The notes under the pieces are model-generated. The model was not told the origin of the DNA, ran no database searches, and saw nothing but the letters and a program-made list of their open reading frames with translations. A DNA stretch of 64,000 bases from Amycolatopsis dendrobii (GTDB lineage Bacteria; Actinomycetota; Actinomycetes; Mycobacteriales; Pseudonocardiaceae), in contig NZ_JACGZW010000014.1 of NCBI RefSeq assembly GCF_014145675.1, positions 124,001 to 188,000 on the forward strand. The letters are read 5' to 3'. This document shows, one piece after another, positions 34,615 to 43,223 of the stretch. Positions within the stretch are counted from its first letter, which is position 1, and each line of letters begins with the position of its first letter. Both the position numbers and the translations under genes were made by a program.

Positions 34615-34630
34615 TTAGCTTGAGCGCCCG

Positions 34631-35752
34631 TCAGCAGTGCGCCGTCGGGCGACCGGCCTTCAGGTTGTCCAACTGCTTGAGCGCGTCGTCGAGGTTGGCC
34701 ACCTTGATGAGGTTGAGCCCTTCCGGCGCGGCCGATTTCGCCTCGGCGCAGTTGTGCTCGGGGACGAGGAAGTCGGTCGCGCCCGCTTCCTTCGCGCCGA
34801 CGACCTTGAACGAGATCCCGCCGATCGGCCCGACCTGGCCGGTTTCGCTGATCTCGCCGGTGCCCGCGATGTGCCTGCCGCCCGCGAGGTCGCTGCCCGG
34901 CTTCCCGGGCGGGGTGAGCCGGTCGATGATCGCGAGGGTGAACATCAGCCCCGCCGACGGTCCGCCAACGTCCTGCAGCGAGATGTCGACGGAGAACGGC
35001 GCGACCGCGCGGTCGACGGCGGTCAGGCCGAGGAAGCCCTGGGTGCGGTCGTCGCGCTGGGCGAGGGTGACCGGCACGGTGCGTTCCGGCTGGCCGAGGT
35101 GCTGGAAGGTGACCTGGACGGTGTCGCCCGGCTTGGTGTTGGCGATCGAGGCGGCGACCTCGCCCGCCTCGCGCACCTGCTTGCCGTTGACCGCGATGAG
35201 CTTGTCGCCGGGGGCGAGGATGTGGTCGGCCGGGCTGCCGGACACGATCTGCTTCGCGACGACCTGCACCGGGTAGCCGAGGTGGCGCAGCGCGGCGACC
35301 TGCGCGTTGCTTTGCGAGTTCTGCAGCTGCTGGATGTTCTCCTGCTTGACCTGCTCGTTCGTCTCGCCCGGCTTGTAGTACTCCTCGCGCGGCGCGAGCG
35401 CGTAGCGGCCGCTGGCCCAGAGGCCGAGCGCGGTGAAGAGGTTGATGCCGTCGTTGAGCGAGACGGTGGTCATCCGCAGTTCGCCGCTGGTGCCGTAGGT
35501 CTGTTGCCCTTTGACCTGGATCACCGGATTGCCCGCGGCGTCGCGGCCGAGGGTGTCGTAGGTGGGCCCGGGGCTGATCGCGACATACGGCACCTGGACC
35601 AGGAACCCGGCCACGACGAACACCAGGAACAGCACGCCGCTGACCAGCATCGTCCATCCGCGGCGGGTCAGCCGCCGGTCGCTGCGGCCCGGCGCGCGCG
35701 ACGGCTCGGCGCGGCGGGACTGGTTCGCGGTGTCCTCGTCCGGTTTTGTCAC
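34631..35752 (-). CDS. PDZ-domain, Lon-type (S16) membrane protease
   Basis: 373 residues from GTG 35752. A charged start leads to one membrane helix (GWTMLVSGVLFLVFVVAG). An extracellular region follows, then a PDZ domain (VVAKQIVSGSPADHILAPGD then LIAVNGKQV). The S16 domain has catalytic Ser in DVGGPSAGLMFTLAI and catalytic Lys in GGISFKVVGAKEAGA. The final region has two Cys (EHNCAEAK, TAHC). This is the YlbL-type family of membrane-bound Lon-like proteases. It probably degrades secreted or envelope proteins. The upstream neighbour (DUF2342 protein) is divergent. Confidence 0.9.
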   Translation of the reverse strand: MTKPDEDTANQSRRAEPSRAPGRSDRRLTRRGWTMLVSGVLFLVFVVAGFLVQVPYVAISPGPTYDTLGRDAAGNPVIQVKGQQTYGTSGELRMTTVSLNDGINLFTALGLWASGRYALAPREEYYKPGETNEQVKQENIQQLQNSQSNAQVAALRHLGYPVQVVAKQIVSGSPADHILAPGDKLIAVNGKQVREAGEVAASIANTKPGDTVQVTFQHLGQPERTVPVTLAQRDDRTQGFLGLTAVDRAVAPFSVDISLQDVGGPSAGLMFTLAIIDRLTPPGKPGSDLAGGRHIAGTGEISETGQVGPIGGISFKVVGAKEAGATDFLVPEHNCAEAKSAAPEGLNLIKVANLDDALKQLDNLKAGRPTAHC

Positions 35753-35841
35753 GAGCGACAGCGTACGGTGACTGTGTTCGCTTCCCGGTGAAGGCCACGG
35801 TTGACGCGCTGAGCCGGGTCGCACCCGCGTACGGTGGAGCT

Positions 35842-37284
35842 ATGAGCAATCCCCCGTTCGGCTTCGGACCGCCCGATCCCGACAAGCGAGGCGACAACGA
35901 CCCCTCGAACCCGGGCCAGCCCGGCGGAGCCGAGGCGTTCAACCAGCTCGGGCAGATGCTGAGCCAGCTGGGCCAGATGCTGAGCCAGGCGGGCTCGTCG
36001 AGCGGGCCGGTCAACTACGACCTGGCGAAGCAGATCGCACTCCAGAACCTGAGCGGACGGGACGACGCCAAGATCGGCTTCACGTCCGAGGGCGGCGACT
36101 CCGCCACTGCCGTGCGCGACGCCGCGCACCTGGCGGAACTGTGGCTCGACGCGGCGACGATCCTCCCCGCGGGCGCGACCTCGACGGTGTCGTGGTCCGC
36201 GCGCACCTGGGTCGAGAAGACGTTGCCGACCTGGCAGCGACTGTGCGATCCGGTGGCGCAGCAGGTGTCCGGCGCGTGGATGCAGGCGCTGCCCGAGGAA
36301 GCCAAGCAGGCAGCGGGTCCGTTGCTGTCGATGATGGGCCAGATGGGCGGCATGGCGTTCGGCTCCCAACTCGGCAACGCACTGGCGCAGCTCGCGCAGG
36401 AAGTGCTCACCTCGACCGAGGTCGGCCTGCCGCTCGGCGAGGCGACCACGTCGGCCTTGCTCCCGGCGAACATCGAGAAGTTCACTGAGGGTCTCGAGCT
36501 GCCCGCCAGCGAGGTGCTGGTGTTCCTGGCCGCGCGCGAGGCCGCGCACCAGCGCCTGTTCGCACACGTCCCGTGGCTGCGGCAGCGCCTGCTGGCGACG
36601 GTCGAGGAGTTCGCCCGCGGGATCACCGTCGACACCTCCGCGCTCGAATCGCTCGCCGGAAGCATCGACCCGGCGAACCCGGCGAGCATCGAGGAAGCGA
36701 TGTCGTCGGGTCTGCTGGAACCGCAAACCACGCCCGAGCAGCAGGCGGCCCTGAAGCGCCTGGAAACCCTGCTGGCCCTGGTGGAAGGCTGGGTGGACGT
36801 AGTGGTGGCCGAGGCCATCGGCGACCGTCTCCCCGGCGCGGAGGCCCTGCGCGAAACGCTGCGCCGCCGCCGCGCGACCGGCGGCCCCGCCGAGCAGACT
36901 TTCGCGACCCTGGTGGGCCTCGAACTGCGCCCGCGCCGGATGCGTGCCGCGTCGTCCCTGTGGAAGCTCGTCGGAGACCGCCACGGCCTCGAAAAACGCG
37001 ACGGCCTCTGGTCCCACCCCGACCTCATGCCGACCGCCGACGACCTGGACGAGCCCCTGGACTTCGCCGACCGGATGTCCGAACCAGCAGCTCTCGCGGC
37101 TGACCTGGACCCGATCGCGGAGCTGGAGCGCACGGAGAAGGCCGAGCGGGAGGCCCGCGAGACTTCCGGTTCCGATGCCGGGTCTGCCTCAGGCTCAGGC
37201 TCAGGCTCCGGCTCCGCCGGCAGGGGTGAAGAGTCTCCGAAGGACGAGGGGAAGAAGGACGACGAGGGGAACTCGTCGTCCTGA
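35842..37284 (+). CDS. DUF2342/zinc-dependent metalloprotease-like protein
   Basis: 480 residues from ATG 35842, with GGTGGAG just before. A Gly/Pro/Gln-rich N-terminus contains the repeat LGQMLSQLGQMLSQAG. The core has PTWQRLCDPVA, MSMMGQMGGMAFGSQLG-like sequence and the putative metal-site motif LAAREAAHQRLFAHVPWL. The last 60 residues are Glu/Ser/Gly-rich and disordered (SGSGSGSGSAGRG). The family is called zinc-dependent metalloprotease or F420-linked hydrolase in databases, with little experimental support. It is a steady neighbour of the PDZ-Lon protease. A terminator follows at 37324. Confidence 0.85.
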   Translation: MSNPPFGFGPPDPDKRGDNDPSNPGQPGGAEAFNQLGQMLSQLGQMLSQAGSSSGPVNYDLAKQIALQNLSGRDDAKIGFTSEGGDSATAVRDAAHLAELWLDAATILPAGATSTVSWSARTWVEKTLPTWQRLCDPVAQQVSGAWMQALPEEAKQAAGPLLSMMGQMGGMAFGSQLGNALAQLAQEVLTSTEVGLPLGEATTSALLPANIEKFTEGLELPASEVLVFLAAREAAHQRLFAHVPWLRQRLLATVEEFARGITVDTSALESLAGSIDPANPASIEEAMSSGLLEPQTTPEQQAALKRLETLLALVEGWVDVVVAEAIGDRLPGAEALRETLRRRRATGGPAEQTFATLVGLELRPRRMRAASSLWKLVGDRHGLEKRDGLWSHPDLMPTADDLDEPLDFADRMSEPAALAADLDPIAELERTEKAEREARETSGSDAGSASGSGSGSGSAGRGEESPKDEGKKDDEGNSSS

Positions 37285-37323
37285 GGCTTCCTAGCCGCCT
37301 TACCTAGCAGCACTGCCGTTGAA

Positions 37324-37357
37324 CGCGGACCGTCTCACCTGGTTGAGGCGGTCCGCG
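37324..37357 (+). terminator. Terminator after the DUF2342 gene
   Basis: CGCGGACCG (37324-37332) pairs with CGGTCCGCG (37349-37357), with an inner CTCA/TGAG pair. It is 40 bp past the stop and is followed by GCGGCGTTTGT. Confidence 0.65.
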
Positions 37358-37377
37358 CGGCGTTTGTACCGCCGGTG

Positions 37378-37674
37378 TTCCGCGCTGGCCGCAACCTCTG
37401 CCTCGTGTTGCAGATTCCGCCACGCCGCCTAGTCGGATTCCGCCACGCCATCTCGCCACCGGTTCCGCCACCCCGTCTGGTCGCGCCTTCCCCCACCTCG
37501 CCACCGGTTCCGCCACGCCATCTGGCCGCGCCTCCCCACCCCGCCACCGGTTTCTTCACGCCGTCTGGTCGCGGGTCCTGCCACTCCGCCTCGCCACGGG
37601 TTCCGCCGCGCTGTCTCGCCGCGTGTTCCGCTGCCCGGTCCGGTCACGCGTTCTGCCACACCGTCAAGCACGCG
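37378..37674. repeat. Degenerate 25-bp tandem repeat array
   Basis: About ten units of roughly 25 bp resemble TTCCGCCACGCCGTCTGGTCGC plus three bases. Unit starts near 37415, 37438, 37463, 37508, 37551, 37576, 37601, 37626 and 37651 are mostly 25 bp apart, with two longer gaps. Units differ at several bases, so the array is old. It fills the gap between the DUF2342 gene and the metallopeptidase gene. No constant-repeat/variable-spacer pattern is present, so it is not CRISPR. Confidence 0.72.
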
Positions 37675-37736
37675 ATCCTCAGCCGCAGCCCAGCCGCCCC
37701 CCGCCCTCCAAGACCCAGCCACGCCTGACCATCGCC

Positions 37737-38309
37737 TCAGTCCTCCTCTGAAATCCCCCACCCGGCCGCCGCCGAAAGCCCCTCCAGATACCCGATCGCC
37801 CGTTCCGTCTTCGGATACCGGTTGACCAGCTCCCAGAACGCCGGGTCATGCCCCGGCTCCCGCAGGTGCGCCAGCTCGTGGACCAGCACGTAATCCAGCA
37901 CCCATTGCGGCACCCGCTGGAGCCGGTCGCTGACCCGGATGGTGGCGTCCACCGGCGTGCACGACGCCCATCTGGTGCGCATCGGCGGCACCCACCGGAC
38001 GCTGGCCGGCAATGCCTTCCCGTCCAGGTACTTCGCCCCGAGCAGCGCGCAGCGCGCCAGCAGCGCCGCATCCGACGCCTTGGGCGGCGTCGCCTTCCGT
38101 CCTCCCGAGCGCAGCAACCTGCGCTCCATCTCCGCGACCCAGTGTTTCTCTTCTTCGCGCGTCATCCGTGCCGGGATCTGGACGACCAGGGTGTCGTCAT
38201 TCCAGTACGCAGTGACCGTCCGGTGCCGGCGCTGGCTGCGCCGCACCTCGACCTTGTGTTGAGAAGTGTCCGACGGGGCGTTCTCGCCCCTGCCTCTCAG
38301 GGAGGGCAT
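37737..38309 (-). CDS. YgjP/M48-like metallopeptidase (DUF45)
   Basis: 190 residues from ATG 38309 (MPSLRGRGENAPSD). The metal-site helix is VLVHELAHLREPGHDPAFW: HExxH plus a third His eight residues further on, the YgjP pattern. WVPPMRTRWASCTP before it is the family's substrate-strand motif. The N-terminal part binds as a beta-sheet domain (VEVRRSQRRHRTVTAYWNDD). In other bacteria such proteins lie beside helicase or restriction genes, but the function is uncertain. It is divergent from the ThiF-like gene, with DnaA-box-like sites between them. Confidence 0.85.
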   Translation of the reverse strand: MPSLRGRGENAPSDTSQHKVEVRRSQRRHRTVTAYWNDDTLVVQIPARMTREEEKHWVAEMERRLLRSGGRKATPPKASDAALLARCALLGAKYLDGKALPASVRWVPPMRTRWASCTPVDATIRVSDRLQRVPQWVLDYVLVHELAHLREPGHDPAFWELVNRYPKTERAIGYLEGLSAAAGWGISEED

Positions 38310-38383
38310 CCGTGCTTCGACCACTCGACAACGGTAAGGCTCAGCACCGACAACTTGGAGCGCCGAAAGGTCACAGCCCTGAC

Positions 38384-38413
38384 TTGTCCACAACAAGATT
38401 TCCCTGTGGACAA
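38384..38413. promoter_or_regulatory. Two inverted DnaA-box-like sites
   Basis: TTGTCCACA (38384-38392) and its inverse TGTGGACAA (38405-38413) lie 12 bp apart in the divergent spacer upstream of the ThiF-like gene. Both match the actinobacterial DnaA box TTGTCCACA exactly. Function is inferred. Confidence 0.45.
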
Positions 38414-38462
38414 CTCAGCTTCTCACCCACGAGTGGCGTTTCGGAGCTGCCAAGCTGACCGC

Positions 38463-39548
38463 ATGACCCTGTCCAGTGTTCCGCCGCCGGACGTGCTCCT
38501 TCCGGCGTATCCGACGTTGCTTCCGGGCATCCACGTGCTCGAACGCGACGACAACGAGATCCAGTTCGGCCTCGACCGCCGCTACGGCATCATCGCCAAC
38601 GGCCTGCCCCCGGCGATCGTCGACAGCGTCCGCAGGCTCGACGGACGGCGTGGGCTCGAGGACGTCCTGCTCGCTGTAGGCGAACACCGGGATCAGTTCC
38701 ATCTGCTGCTGAAACAGCTGACCGCGCTCGGTCTGGTCACCGAAGCGGCGAAGAAGAACGTGAAACGGGTCGAAACCGGCTTGTGGTCGCTGCGTGCCCG
38801 GCACTATCAGCCAGCGCTCACGGATCGTCGCTGGCAGAGCCTCATCGCGGTCCACGGCAGCGGGCGGATCGCCGTGGCAGTCGCCGCGCTGCTCGCGACG
38901 TCCGGAGTCGGGCACCTCGACATCCGCGCGTCCGGCACGGTCGCCGAAGCCGATCTCGGCTCCGGGTTCACGACCGCTGAGCTGGGCCAGCCCAGGCAAC
39001 GCGCGATCCGGAACGTCGTCGCCCGGATCTCGCCCGATGTCACCACCGCCCGCAACCAGCGCCGCCTCCCCGACCTCGTGATGCTCACCGACACCCTTGT
39101 CCCGCCGCCGGAGGAGGTGGCCGAACTGGCCGACTCGGCCACCACGCACCTGCCGGTCCGGGTTTGCGAGGGCACGGGCATCGTCGGGCCGCTCGTGGTG
39201 CCTGGCCGCAGCGCCTGCCTCCGCTGCTGCGACCTGCACCGGACGGATGCGGATCCGTCGTGGCCGAGGGTCGCGACGCAGCTGGTAGGCCGGGTGCCCA
39301 GGACTGATCTCGGTGCGGTGCACGCATGCGCGTCGCTCGCCGTCGCCCAAGCGATGCGGCTGCTCTCGCCGAGCGAAACCCCGCCACCGGCTTGGAACGC
39401 CACGCTCGAGATCGACAGCTTCGACGGAAAGCTCCACCGCCGCAGCTGGGAGCCGCACCCGGACTGCGGCTGCGGAGCGCCTGTTCCCGTCGAAGACGCT
39501 CCCGAAGCGGTGGAAAGGCCTTCCGAGGAGGTGCTGCAAGAGACGTAG
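38463..39548 (+). CDS. Orphan ThiF/TOMM-cyclodehydratase-like E1 protein
   Basis: 361 residues from ATG 38463. Residues 1-100 look like a winged-helix peptide-binding (RRE-like) domain (LPGIHVLERDDNEIQFGLDR). A degenerate E1-type nucleotide fold follows (IAVHGSGRIAVAVAALLATS). GIVGPLVVPGRSACLRCCDLH, then RTDADPSWP, is the marker region of the E1-like partner of azoline-forming cyclodehydratases. Zinc-type Cys lie in CLRCC and in DCGCGAP near the end. No YcaO gene, no precursor peptide and no dehydrogenase are in the window. It may have a housekeeping role. A gene for an AarF kinase follows 61 bp downstream on the same strand. Confidence 0.75.
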   Translation: MTLSSVPPPDVLLPAYPTLLPGIHVLERDDNEIQFGLDRRYGIIANGLPPAIVDSVRRLDGRRGLEDVLLAVGEHRDQFHLLLKQLTALGLVTEAAKKNVKRVETGLWSLRARHYQPALTDRRWQSLIAVHGSGRIAVAVAALLATSGVGHLDIRASGTVAEADLGSGFTTAELGQPRQRAIRNVVARISPDVTTARNQRRLPDLVMLTDTLVPPPEEVAELADSATTHLPVRVCEGTGIVGPLVVPGRSACLRCCDLHRTDADPSWPRVATQLVGRVPRTDLGAVHACASLAVAQAMRLLSPSETPPPAWNATLEIDSFDGKLHRRSWEPHPDCGCGAPVPVEDAPEAVERPSEEVLQET

Positions 39549-39609
39549 GCCACACCTGGGTGCCGTCAGCGGGCTGCGGGCGTCGTGCTCGTCAAGGCAG
39601 AATCGCAGA

Positions 39610-40953
39610 GTGACCGACTTTCGCGACCGCACCGGAGACCGCGATTCCGCCATGCCGCGCCGCGGCGCTGCCCGTACCGCGAAGCTGGCGAGCCTTCCGC
39701 TCGGCATCGCCGGACGAGCGGTGGGCGGCTGGGGCAAGCGGCTGGCGGGGCAGAGCGCTGAGCAGGTGAGTGCAACGCTCTCGGCCAAGGCCGCTGAGCA
39801 GCTGTTCGAGGTGCTGGGCACGCTCAAGGGCGGCGCGATGAAGTTCGGGCAGGCACTGAGCGTGTTCGAGGCCGCGGTGCCGGACGACATGGCGCAGCCG
39901 TACCGGGAAGCGCTCACGAAGCTGCAGTCAGCTGCTCCGCCGATGCCGGCCAGGCAGACCCACCGCGTGCTCGCCGAGCAGCTGGGCCGGTCGTGGGTCG
40001 GACGGTTCGCGCACTTCGACGACGAGCCCGCCGCCGCGGCGAGCATCGGCCAGGTGCATCGCGCGACCTGGCACGACGGTCGCGAGGTCGCGGTCAAGGT
40101 CCAGTACCCGGGTGCGGACGAGGCGCTGCGCAGCGACCTGCGCCAGCTTCAGCGCTTCAGCAGGCTGTTCCAGGCTTTCGTCCCGGGCACCGACGTGAAA
40201 CCGCTGCTCACGGAGCTGGCCGAGCGGATGGACGAGGAACTCGACTACCTCGCCGAAGCCGACAACCAGCGCGCGTTCGCGAAGGCGTTCGAAGGCGATC
40301 CCGAGTTCCTGATCCCGCGCGTCGTGGCGAGCGCGCCGAAGGTCGTGGTCAGCGAGTGGGCCACTGGCACGCCGCTGGCCAAGATCATCTCGGACGGCGA
40401 CCCGGCCACCCGCAACCTGGCTGGGCGACTGCTCGCGGAGTTCCACTACTCGTCGCCGGCGCGCGCGCATCTGCTGCACTCCGACCCGCACCCCGGCAAC
40501 TTCATGCTCACCAGCGACGGCAGGCTGTGCGTGATCGACTTCGGCGGCGTCGCGAAGCTGCCGCACGGAATTCCGCGTCATCTGGGCGAAATCACGCGAC
40601 TCGCCCTGGACGGCCATTCCGACGAGCTGATGCGGCTGCTGCGCGAGAACCGTTTCGTCCGAGCGGACTCGTCCCTGGAAGCGGACGAAGTCCTGGCCTA
40701 CCTCGCGCCGTTCACCGAGCCGCTGGCCGAGCCGACGTTCCACTTCACACGCCGCTGGATGCAACGACAGGCAGGGCGTGTCGGCGATTCGCGCAGCAAC
40801 GACTTCCACGTCGGCCGCTCCCTGAACCTGCCGCCGGAGTACCTGATGATCCACCGGGTCACCGCGGGCTCGACGGGCATCCTGTGCCAGCTCGACGCCG
40901 AGATCCCCGCTCGCGGCATCGTGGAACGGTGGCAGCCCGGGTTCGCGGCCTGA
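39610..40953 (+). CDS. ABC1/AarF (UbiB-like) atypical kinase
   Basis: 447 residues from GTG 39610. ATG 39652 (MPRRGAARTAKLA) is an alternative start. The KxGQ motif of the family is in GGAMKFGQALSVFE. The A-rich nucleotide loop is EPAAAASIGQVHRA and the Lys is in EVAVKVQYPG. The catalytic loop is LLHSDPHPGNFML and the metal Asp is in CVIDFGGVAKL. There are no C-terminal membrane helices. UbiB/Coq8-like ATPases support isoprenoid-quinone synthesis; actinobacteria, which make menaquinone, keep several of unknown role. It is probably cotranscribed with the ThiF-like gene. Confidence 0.9.
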   Translation: MTDFRDRTGDRDSAMPRRGAARTAKLASLPLGIAGRAVGGWGKRLAGQSAEQVSATLSAKAAEQLFEVLGTLKGGAMKFGQALSVFEAAVPDDMAQPYREALTKLQSAAPPMPARQTHRVLAEQLGRSWVGRFAHFDDEPAAAASIGQVHRATWHDGREVAVKVQYPGADEALRSDLRQLQRFSRLFQAFVPGTDVKPLLTELAERMDEELDYLAEADNQRAFAKAFEGDPEFLIPRVVASAPKVVVSEWATGTPLAKIISDGDPATRNLAGRLLAEFHYSSPARAHLLHSDPHPGNFMLTSDGRLCVIDFGGVAKLPHGIPRHLGEITRLALDGHSDELMRLLRENRFVRADSSLEADEVLAYLAPFTEPLAEPTFHFTRRWMQRQAGRVGDSRSNDFHVGRSLNLPPEYLMIHRVTAGSTGILCQLDAEIPARGIVERWQPGFAA

Positions 40954-40954
40954 G

Positions 40955-40993
40955 TTATCCACAAGACGGGGCGACCACACCGAGTTGTCCACA
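40955..40993. promoter_or_regulatory. Pair of DnaA-box-like sites after the AarF gene
   Basis: TTATCCACA (40955-40963, the E. coli consensus) and TTGTCCACA (40985-40993) face the same way, 30 bp apart (about three helical turns), in the 90-bp gap before the next gene. With 38384-38413 they bracket the ThiF-like and AarF genes. Confidence 0.45.
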
Positions 40994-41043
40994 GATTGCG
41001 CAGGGTGGTTTCGCACAGTTGATCAAGGCGTCATTCTCGATGT

Positions 41044-41982
41044 ATGACGACTACGACAAGCACTGACTCGCTCGCTTTCGGTGATCTCGTTTCCCACGGC
41101 GTACTCCACAGACGGCACCTGCGAGTCGCAGGAATTTCCGACCGAAGAGCCGCACAGCTCTCCGGCCCGGGCGGACCGTGGCGACAGGTCTACTCCGGCG
41201 TGTATCTCGTGCACGACAAACCCCCGAGCCGAGAAGAACTCCTGCACGCAGCCGTCGCCCGGTACGGACGCGGAACCATCATCACCGGCACGGATGCGTT
41301 GTGCGCACACGGAATCAGCCATCCGCGGACTCCGGAGATCCACCTTTTGGTGCCACACAACCGAAGGCCGTCCAACGAACCGAGCGTCATCACCTACCGC
41401 ACCGCCCGGATGCCCAAGGCGATCCAGATCGACGGCCTGCCCTACACGAGCGCCGCCCGCGCCGCCCTCGACCTGGCCCGGCGCGAAAACGATCCGGACG
41501 AGATCGCAAGACTGGTCTCGCTGCCGCTGTATTGGGGCCTGGCCGACCGCGCCGAACTGACGACCGAACTGAACACCGGAAACCAGCGCGGTTCAGCCGC
41601 GGTACGCACTGTCCTGCGCAACCTCGACGACCAAGAAACCTTCGCGCACGGGCAAGCACTCCGGGTCCTCCAACGAACCCCGCTGCCCACCCCGCAATGG
41701 AACGTCGCGGTCTGCGACCGCCGCGGCCGCCGGCTCGGTACCGCCGACGCTTGGTGGGACGAGATCGGCCTTGCATGGCGCTACCGCACCGCAGCGGGCC
41801 CGGAAGACTTCAGCCACCTGGCGTTGGCCGCGACCGGCACCGTGCTGTTTCGGTGCACCCCACGCCAACTCCGGGAATCACCGGAGGAGATGAGCACAGA
41901 ACTCCTCAACGCCTACCGCCACGCGACGCGCACGCCCCGTCCCAAAGTGCGCGCCGTCTACAAGACAGGAAATGCCGCATGA
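41044..41982 (+). CDS. AbiEi-antitoxin-domain-like protein
   Basis: 312 residues from ATG 41044. The N-terminal part suggests a winged helix (VSHGVLHRRHLRVAGIS) followed by the beta-rich GPGGPWRQVYSGVYLVHD and TGTDALCAHGI, a layout seen in type IV AbiEi-like antitoxins. The C-terminal half (WNVAVCDRRGRRLGTADAWW) resembles DUF559/nuclease-fold proteins, though a full catalytic set is not obvious. There is no AbiEii-type nucleotidyltransferase gene beside it. Stand-alone members are abundant in actinobacteria. DnaA-like boxes lie just upstream. Confidence 0.65.
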   Translation: MTTTTSTDSLAFGDLVSHGVLHRRHLRVAGISDRRAAQLSGPGGPWRQVYSGVYLVHDKPPSREELLHAAVARYGRGTIITGTDALCAHGISHPRTPEIHLLVPHNRRPSNEPSVITYRTARMPKAIQIDGLPYTSAARAALDLARRENDPDEIARLVSLPLYWGLADRAELTTELNTGNQRGSAAVRTVLRNLDDQETFAHGQALRVLQRTPLPTPQWNVAVCDRRGRRLGTADAWWDEIGLAWRYRTAAGPEDFSHLALAATGTVLFRCTPRQLRESPEEMSTELLNAYRHATRTPRPKVRAVYKTGNAA

Positions 41983-42233
41983 CGCGAACTTGATGGAGAT
42001 GCTTCTCCGAGCGGAACTCGGCTGGCACTAGTGCTCAATGCATCCGGACGGCCTCTGGCATGGCCGTGAGGTGCGGTTGAACCGTGCGCGTCCGTGGTTC
42101 GCCACCGTAGTTGACCAACTGCGGCGAGGTGCGTCGACGAAATCCGCCGCGAATTCCGTCTCGGCTCCTAGCAGTGGTCGTGTTTCTCCTTGGCCTGTCC
42201 GCAGTGTTCCCATAGCCGTTGTGGCGATCGGAG
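41983..42233. other. Intergenic stretch without a supported gene
   Basis: 250 bp between convergent genes. Frames on both strands run through it but lack a start with a ribosome site and any recognisable motif. Base composition is a little lower in GC than its neighbours, so it may be the relic of an older gene. Confidence 0.4.
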
Positions 42234-43037
42234 TCAGTCGCTGGCGTGGGCGGTGTTGTCCAGCCAGTGCTGGACGAGGGCGGTGTCGCCTTCGACGGTG
42301 ACGCCGGCGGAAGCGCGGTCGGCGAGAGGGAGTCGTCGGGTCAAGAGCAACAGCAGTGATCGCGCCGGGCCGGTCACCGTCACGCCCGCCTCGCGGGTGA
42401 CGGGCTGCCAGGCCGCCCCATCCGGACGCCGTTCGGCGAACCACGCGCCCGCGCCGTCGGCGACGTCGGTGGCGAGCCACTGCAGGGTCTGCCCGGTGCC
42501 CCGGAGGGCGTGTGCGGATGCGGGCCGCTGCATCTGCCAGGTGGGCGAGGTGAGCATGGTGAGGTGGTTGGTGATGAGTGCAGCGGCGATGTCGGCGTCG
42601 ATGTCGGCTGGCCGGTCCGCGGCTTTGGCGGCGTCGAAACCGTGGACGACCGCCTCGTTGAGCATGCTGGACATCCAGAACTGCGTCCCCGATCTGGTGT
42701 CCCCCGAGGCGTTGAAGACCGGCGCGTCCAGCGCGTCGGGAGAACACGCGCTGGCGACTCGCTGTGCGGACTCCGACAGCCAGTCCTGCCAGTCACGGGA
42801 GTCGGCAGGCGGCGTGGCCATCTCGGTGGGCAATCGGGTGGGGTCGGTGATGCGCCGCTCGATGATCTCCGCGACCCAGTGCTGGGTCTGCCCGACGTGC
42901 GCGACCAGGTCAGAGACGCTCCACTTCGGGGCTGTCGGCACGGCGGCGCCGGGTCCGGCCGCGGCGGCCGCTTCCGCGAGGCGCCGGGTGTGCTCGACGA
43001 TCGCGCGCCGGGTGCGTTCCGAGTCCAGCTCAGTCAT
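42234..43037 (-). CDS. MDMPI-type mycothiol-dependent maleylpyruvate isomerase family protein
   Basis: 267 residues, ATG 43037. The N-terminal DinB-like four-helix domain has APKWSVSDLVAHVGQTQHWV, with the His of the metal site, and a second ligand region in LNEAVVHGFDAAKAA. The C-terminal domain reads PDGAAWQPVTREAGVTVTG then RSLLLLLTRRLPLADRASA, typical of the MDMPI C-terminal domain. The family includes mycothiol S-transferases and the mycothiol-dependent isomerase of gentisate breakdown. The presence of a mycothiol enzyme agrees with an actinobacterial host. The true substrate is unknown. It is a single-gene unit. Confidence 0.85.
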   Translation of the reverse strand: MTELDSERTRRAIVEHTRRLAEAAAAAGPGAAVPTAPKWSVSDLVAHVGQTQHWVAEIIERRITDPTRLPTEMATPPADSRDWQDWLSESAQRVASACSPDALDAPVFNASGDTRSGTQFWMSSMLNEAVVHGFDAAKAADRPADIDADIAAALITNHLTMLTSPTWQMQRPASAHALRGTGQTLQWLATDVADGAGAWFAERRPDGAAWQPVTREAGVTVTGPARSLLLLLTRRLPLADRASAGVTVEGDTALVQHWLDNTAHASD

Positions 43038-43223
43038 GGGAGGTCCTTTGCGATAGCCGGTGATAGTTCCCTAGGCCCCCTGCGGGCGCCTTCGACTACG
43101 CGTCGAACGACGGTGACGGGAATCGACACGACTCGCAGAACTTTCCGAGTTTCAAGCTGACCGCGTCTTGGAGCGTCCCGGTGCCGTGGTCCGGAACACT
43201 CATCGCATCTGGTCGCGGGCCGG

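Noticed and set aside
37378-37674. CRISPR array
   Set aside because: Units adjoin each other without constant-length variable spacers, all units are degenerate, and no cas genes are present.
37429-37761. Minus-strand 110-codon frame rich in Trp, Arg and Gly (WRNRWRGGG repeats)
   Set aside because: It is only the translation of the 25-bp tandem array; it has no ribosome site, family match or plausible composition.
42028-42301. Short frames on both strands after the AbiEi-like gene
   Set aside because: No start site support or recognisable motif; neither codon bias nor neighbours suggest a gene.
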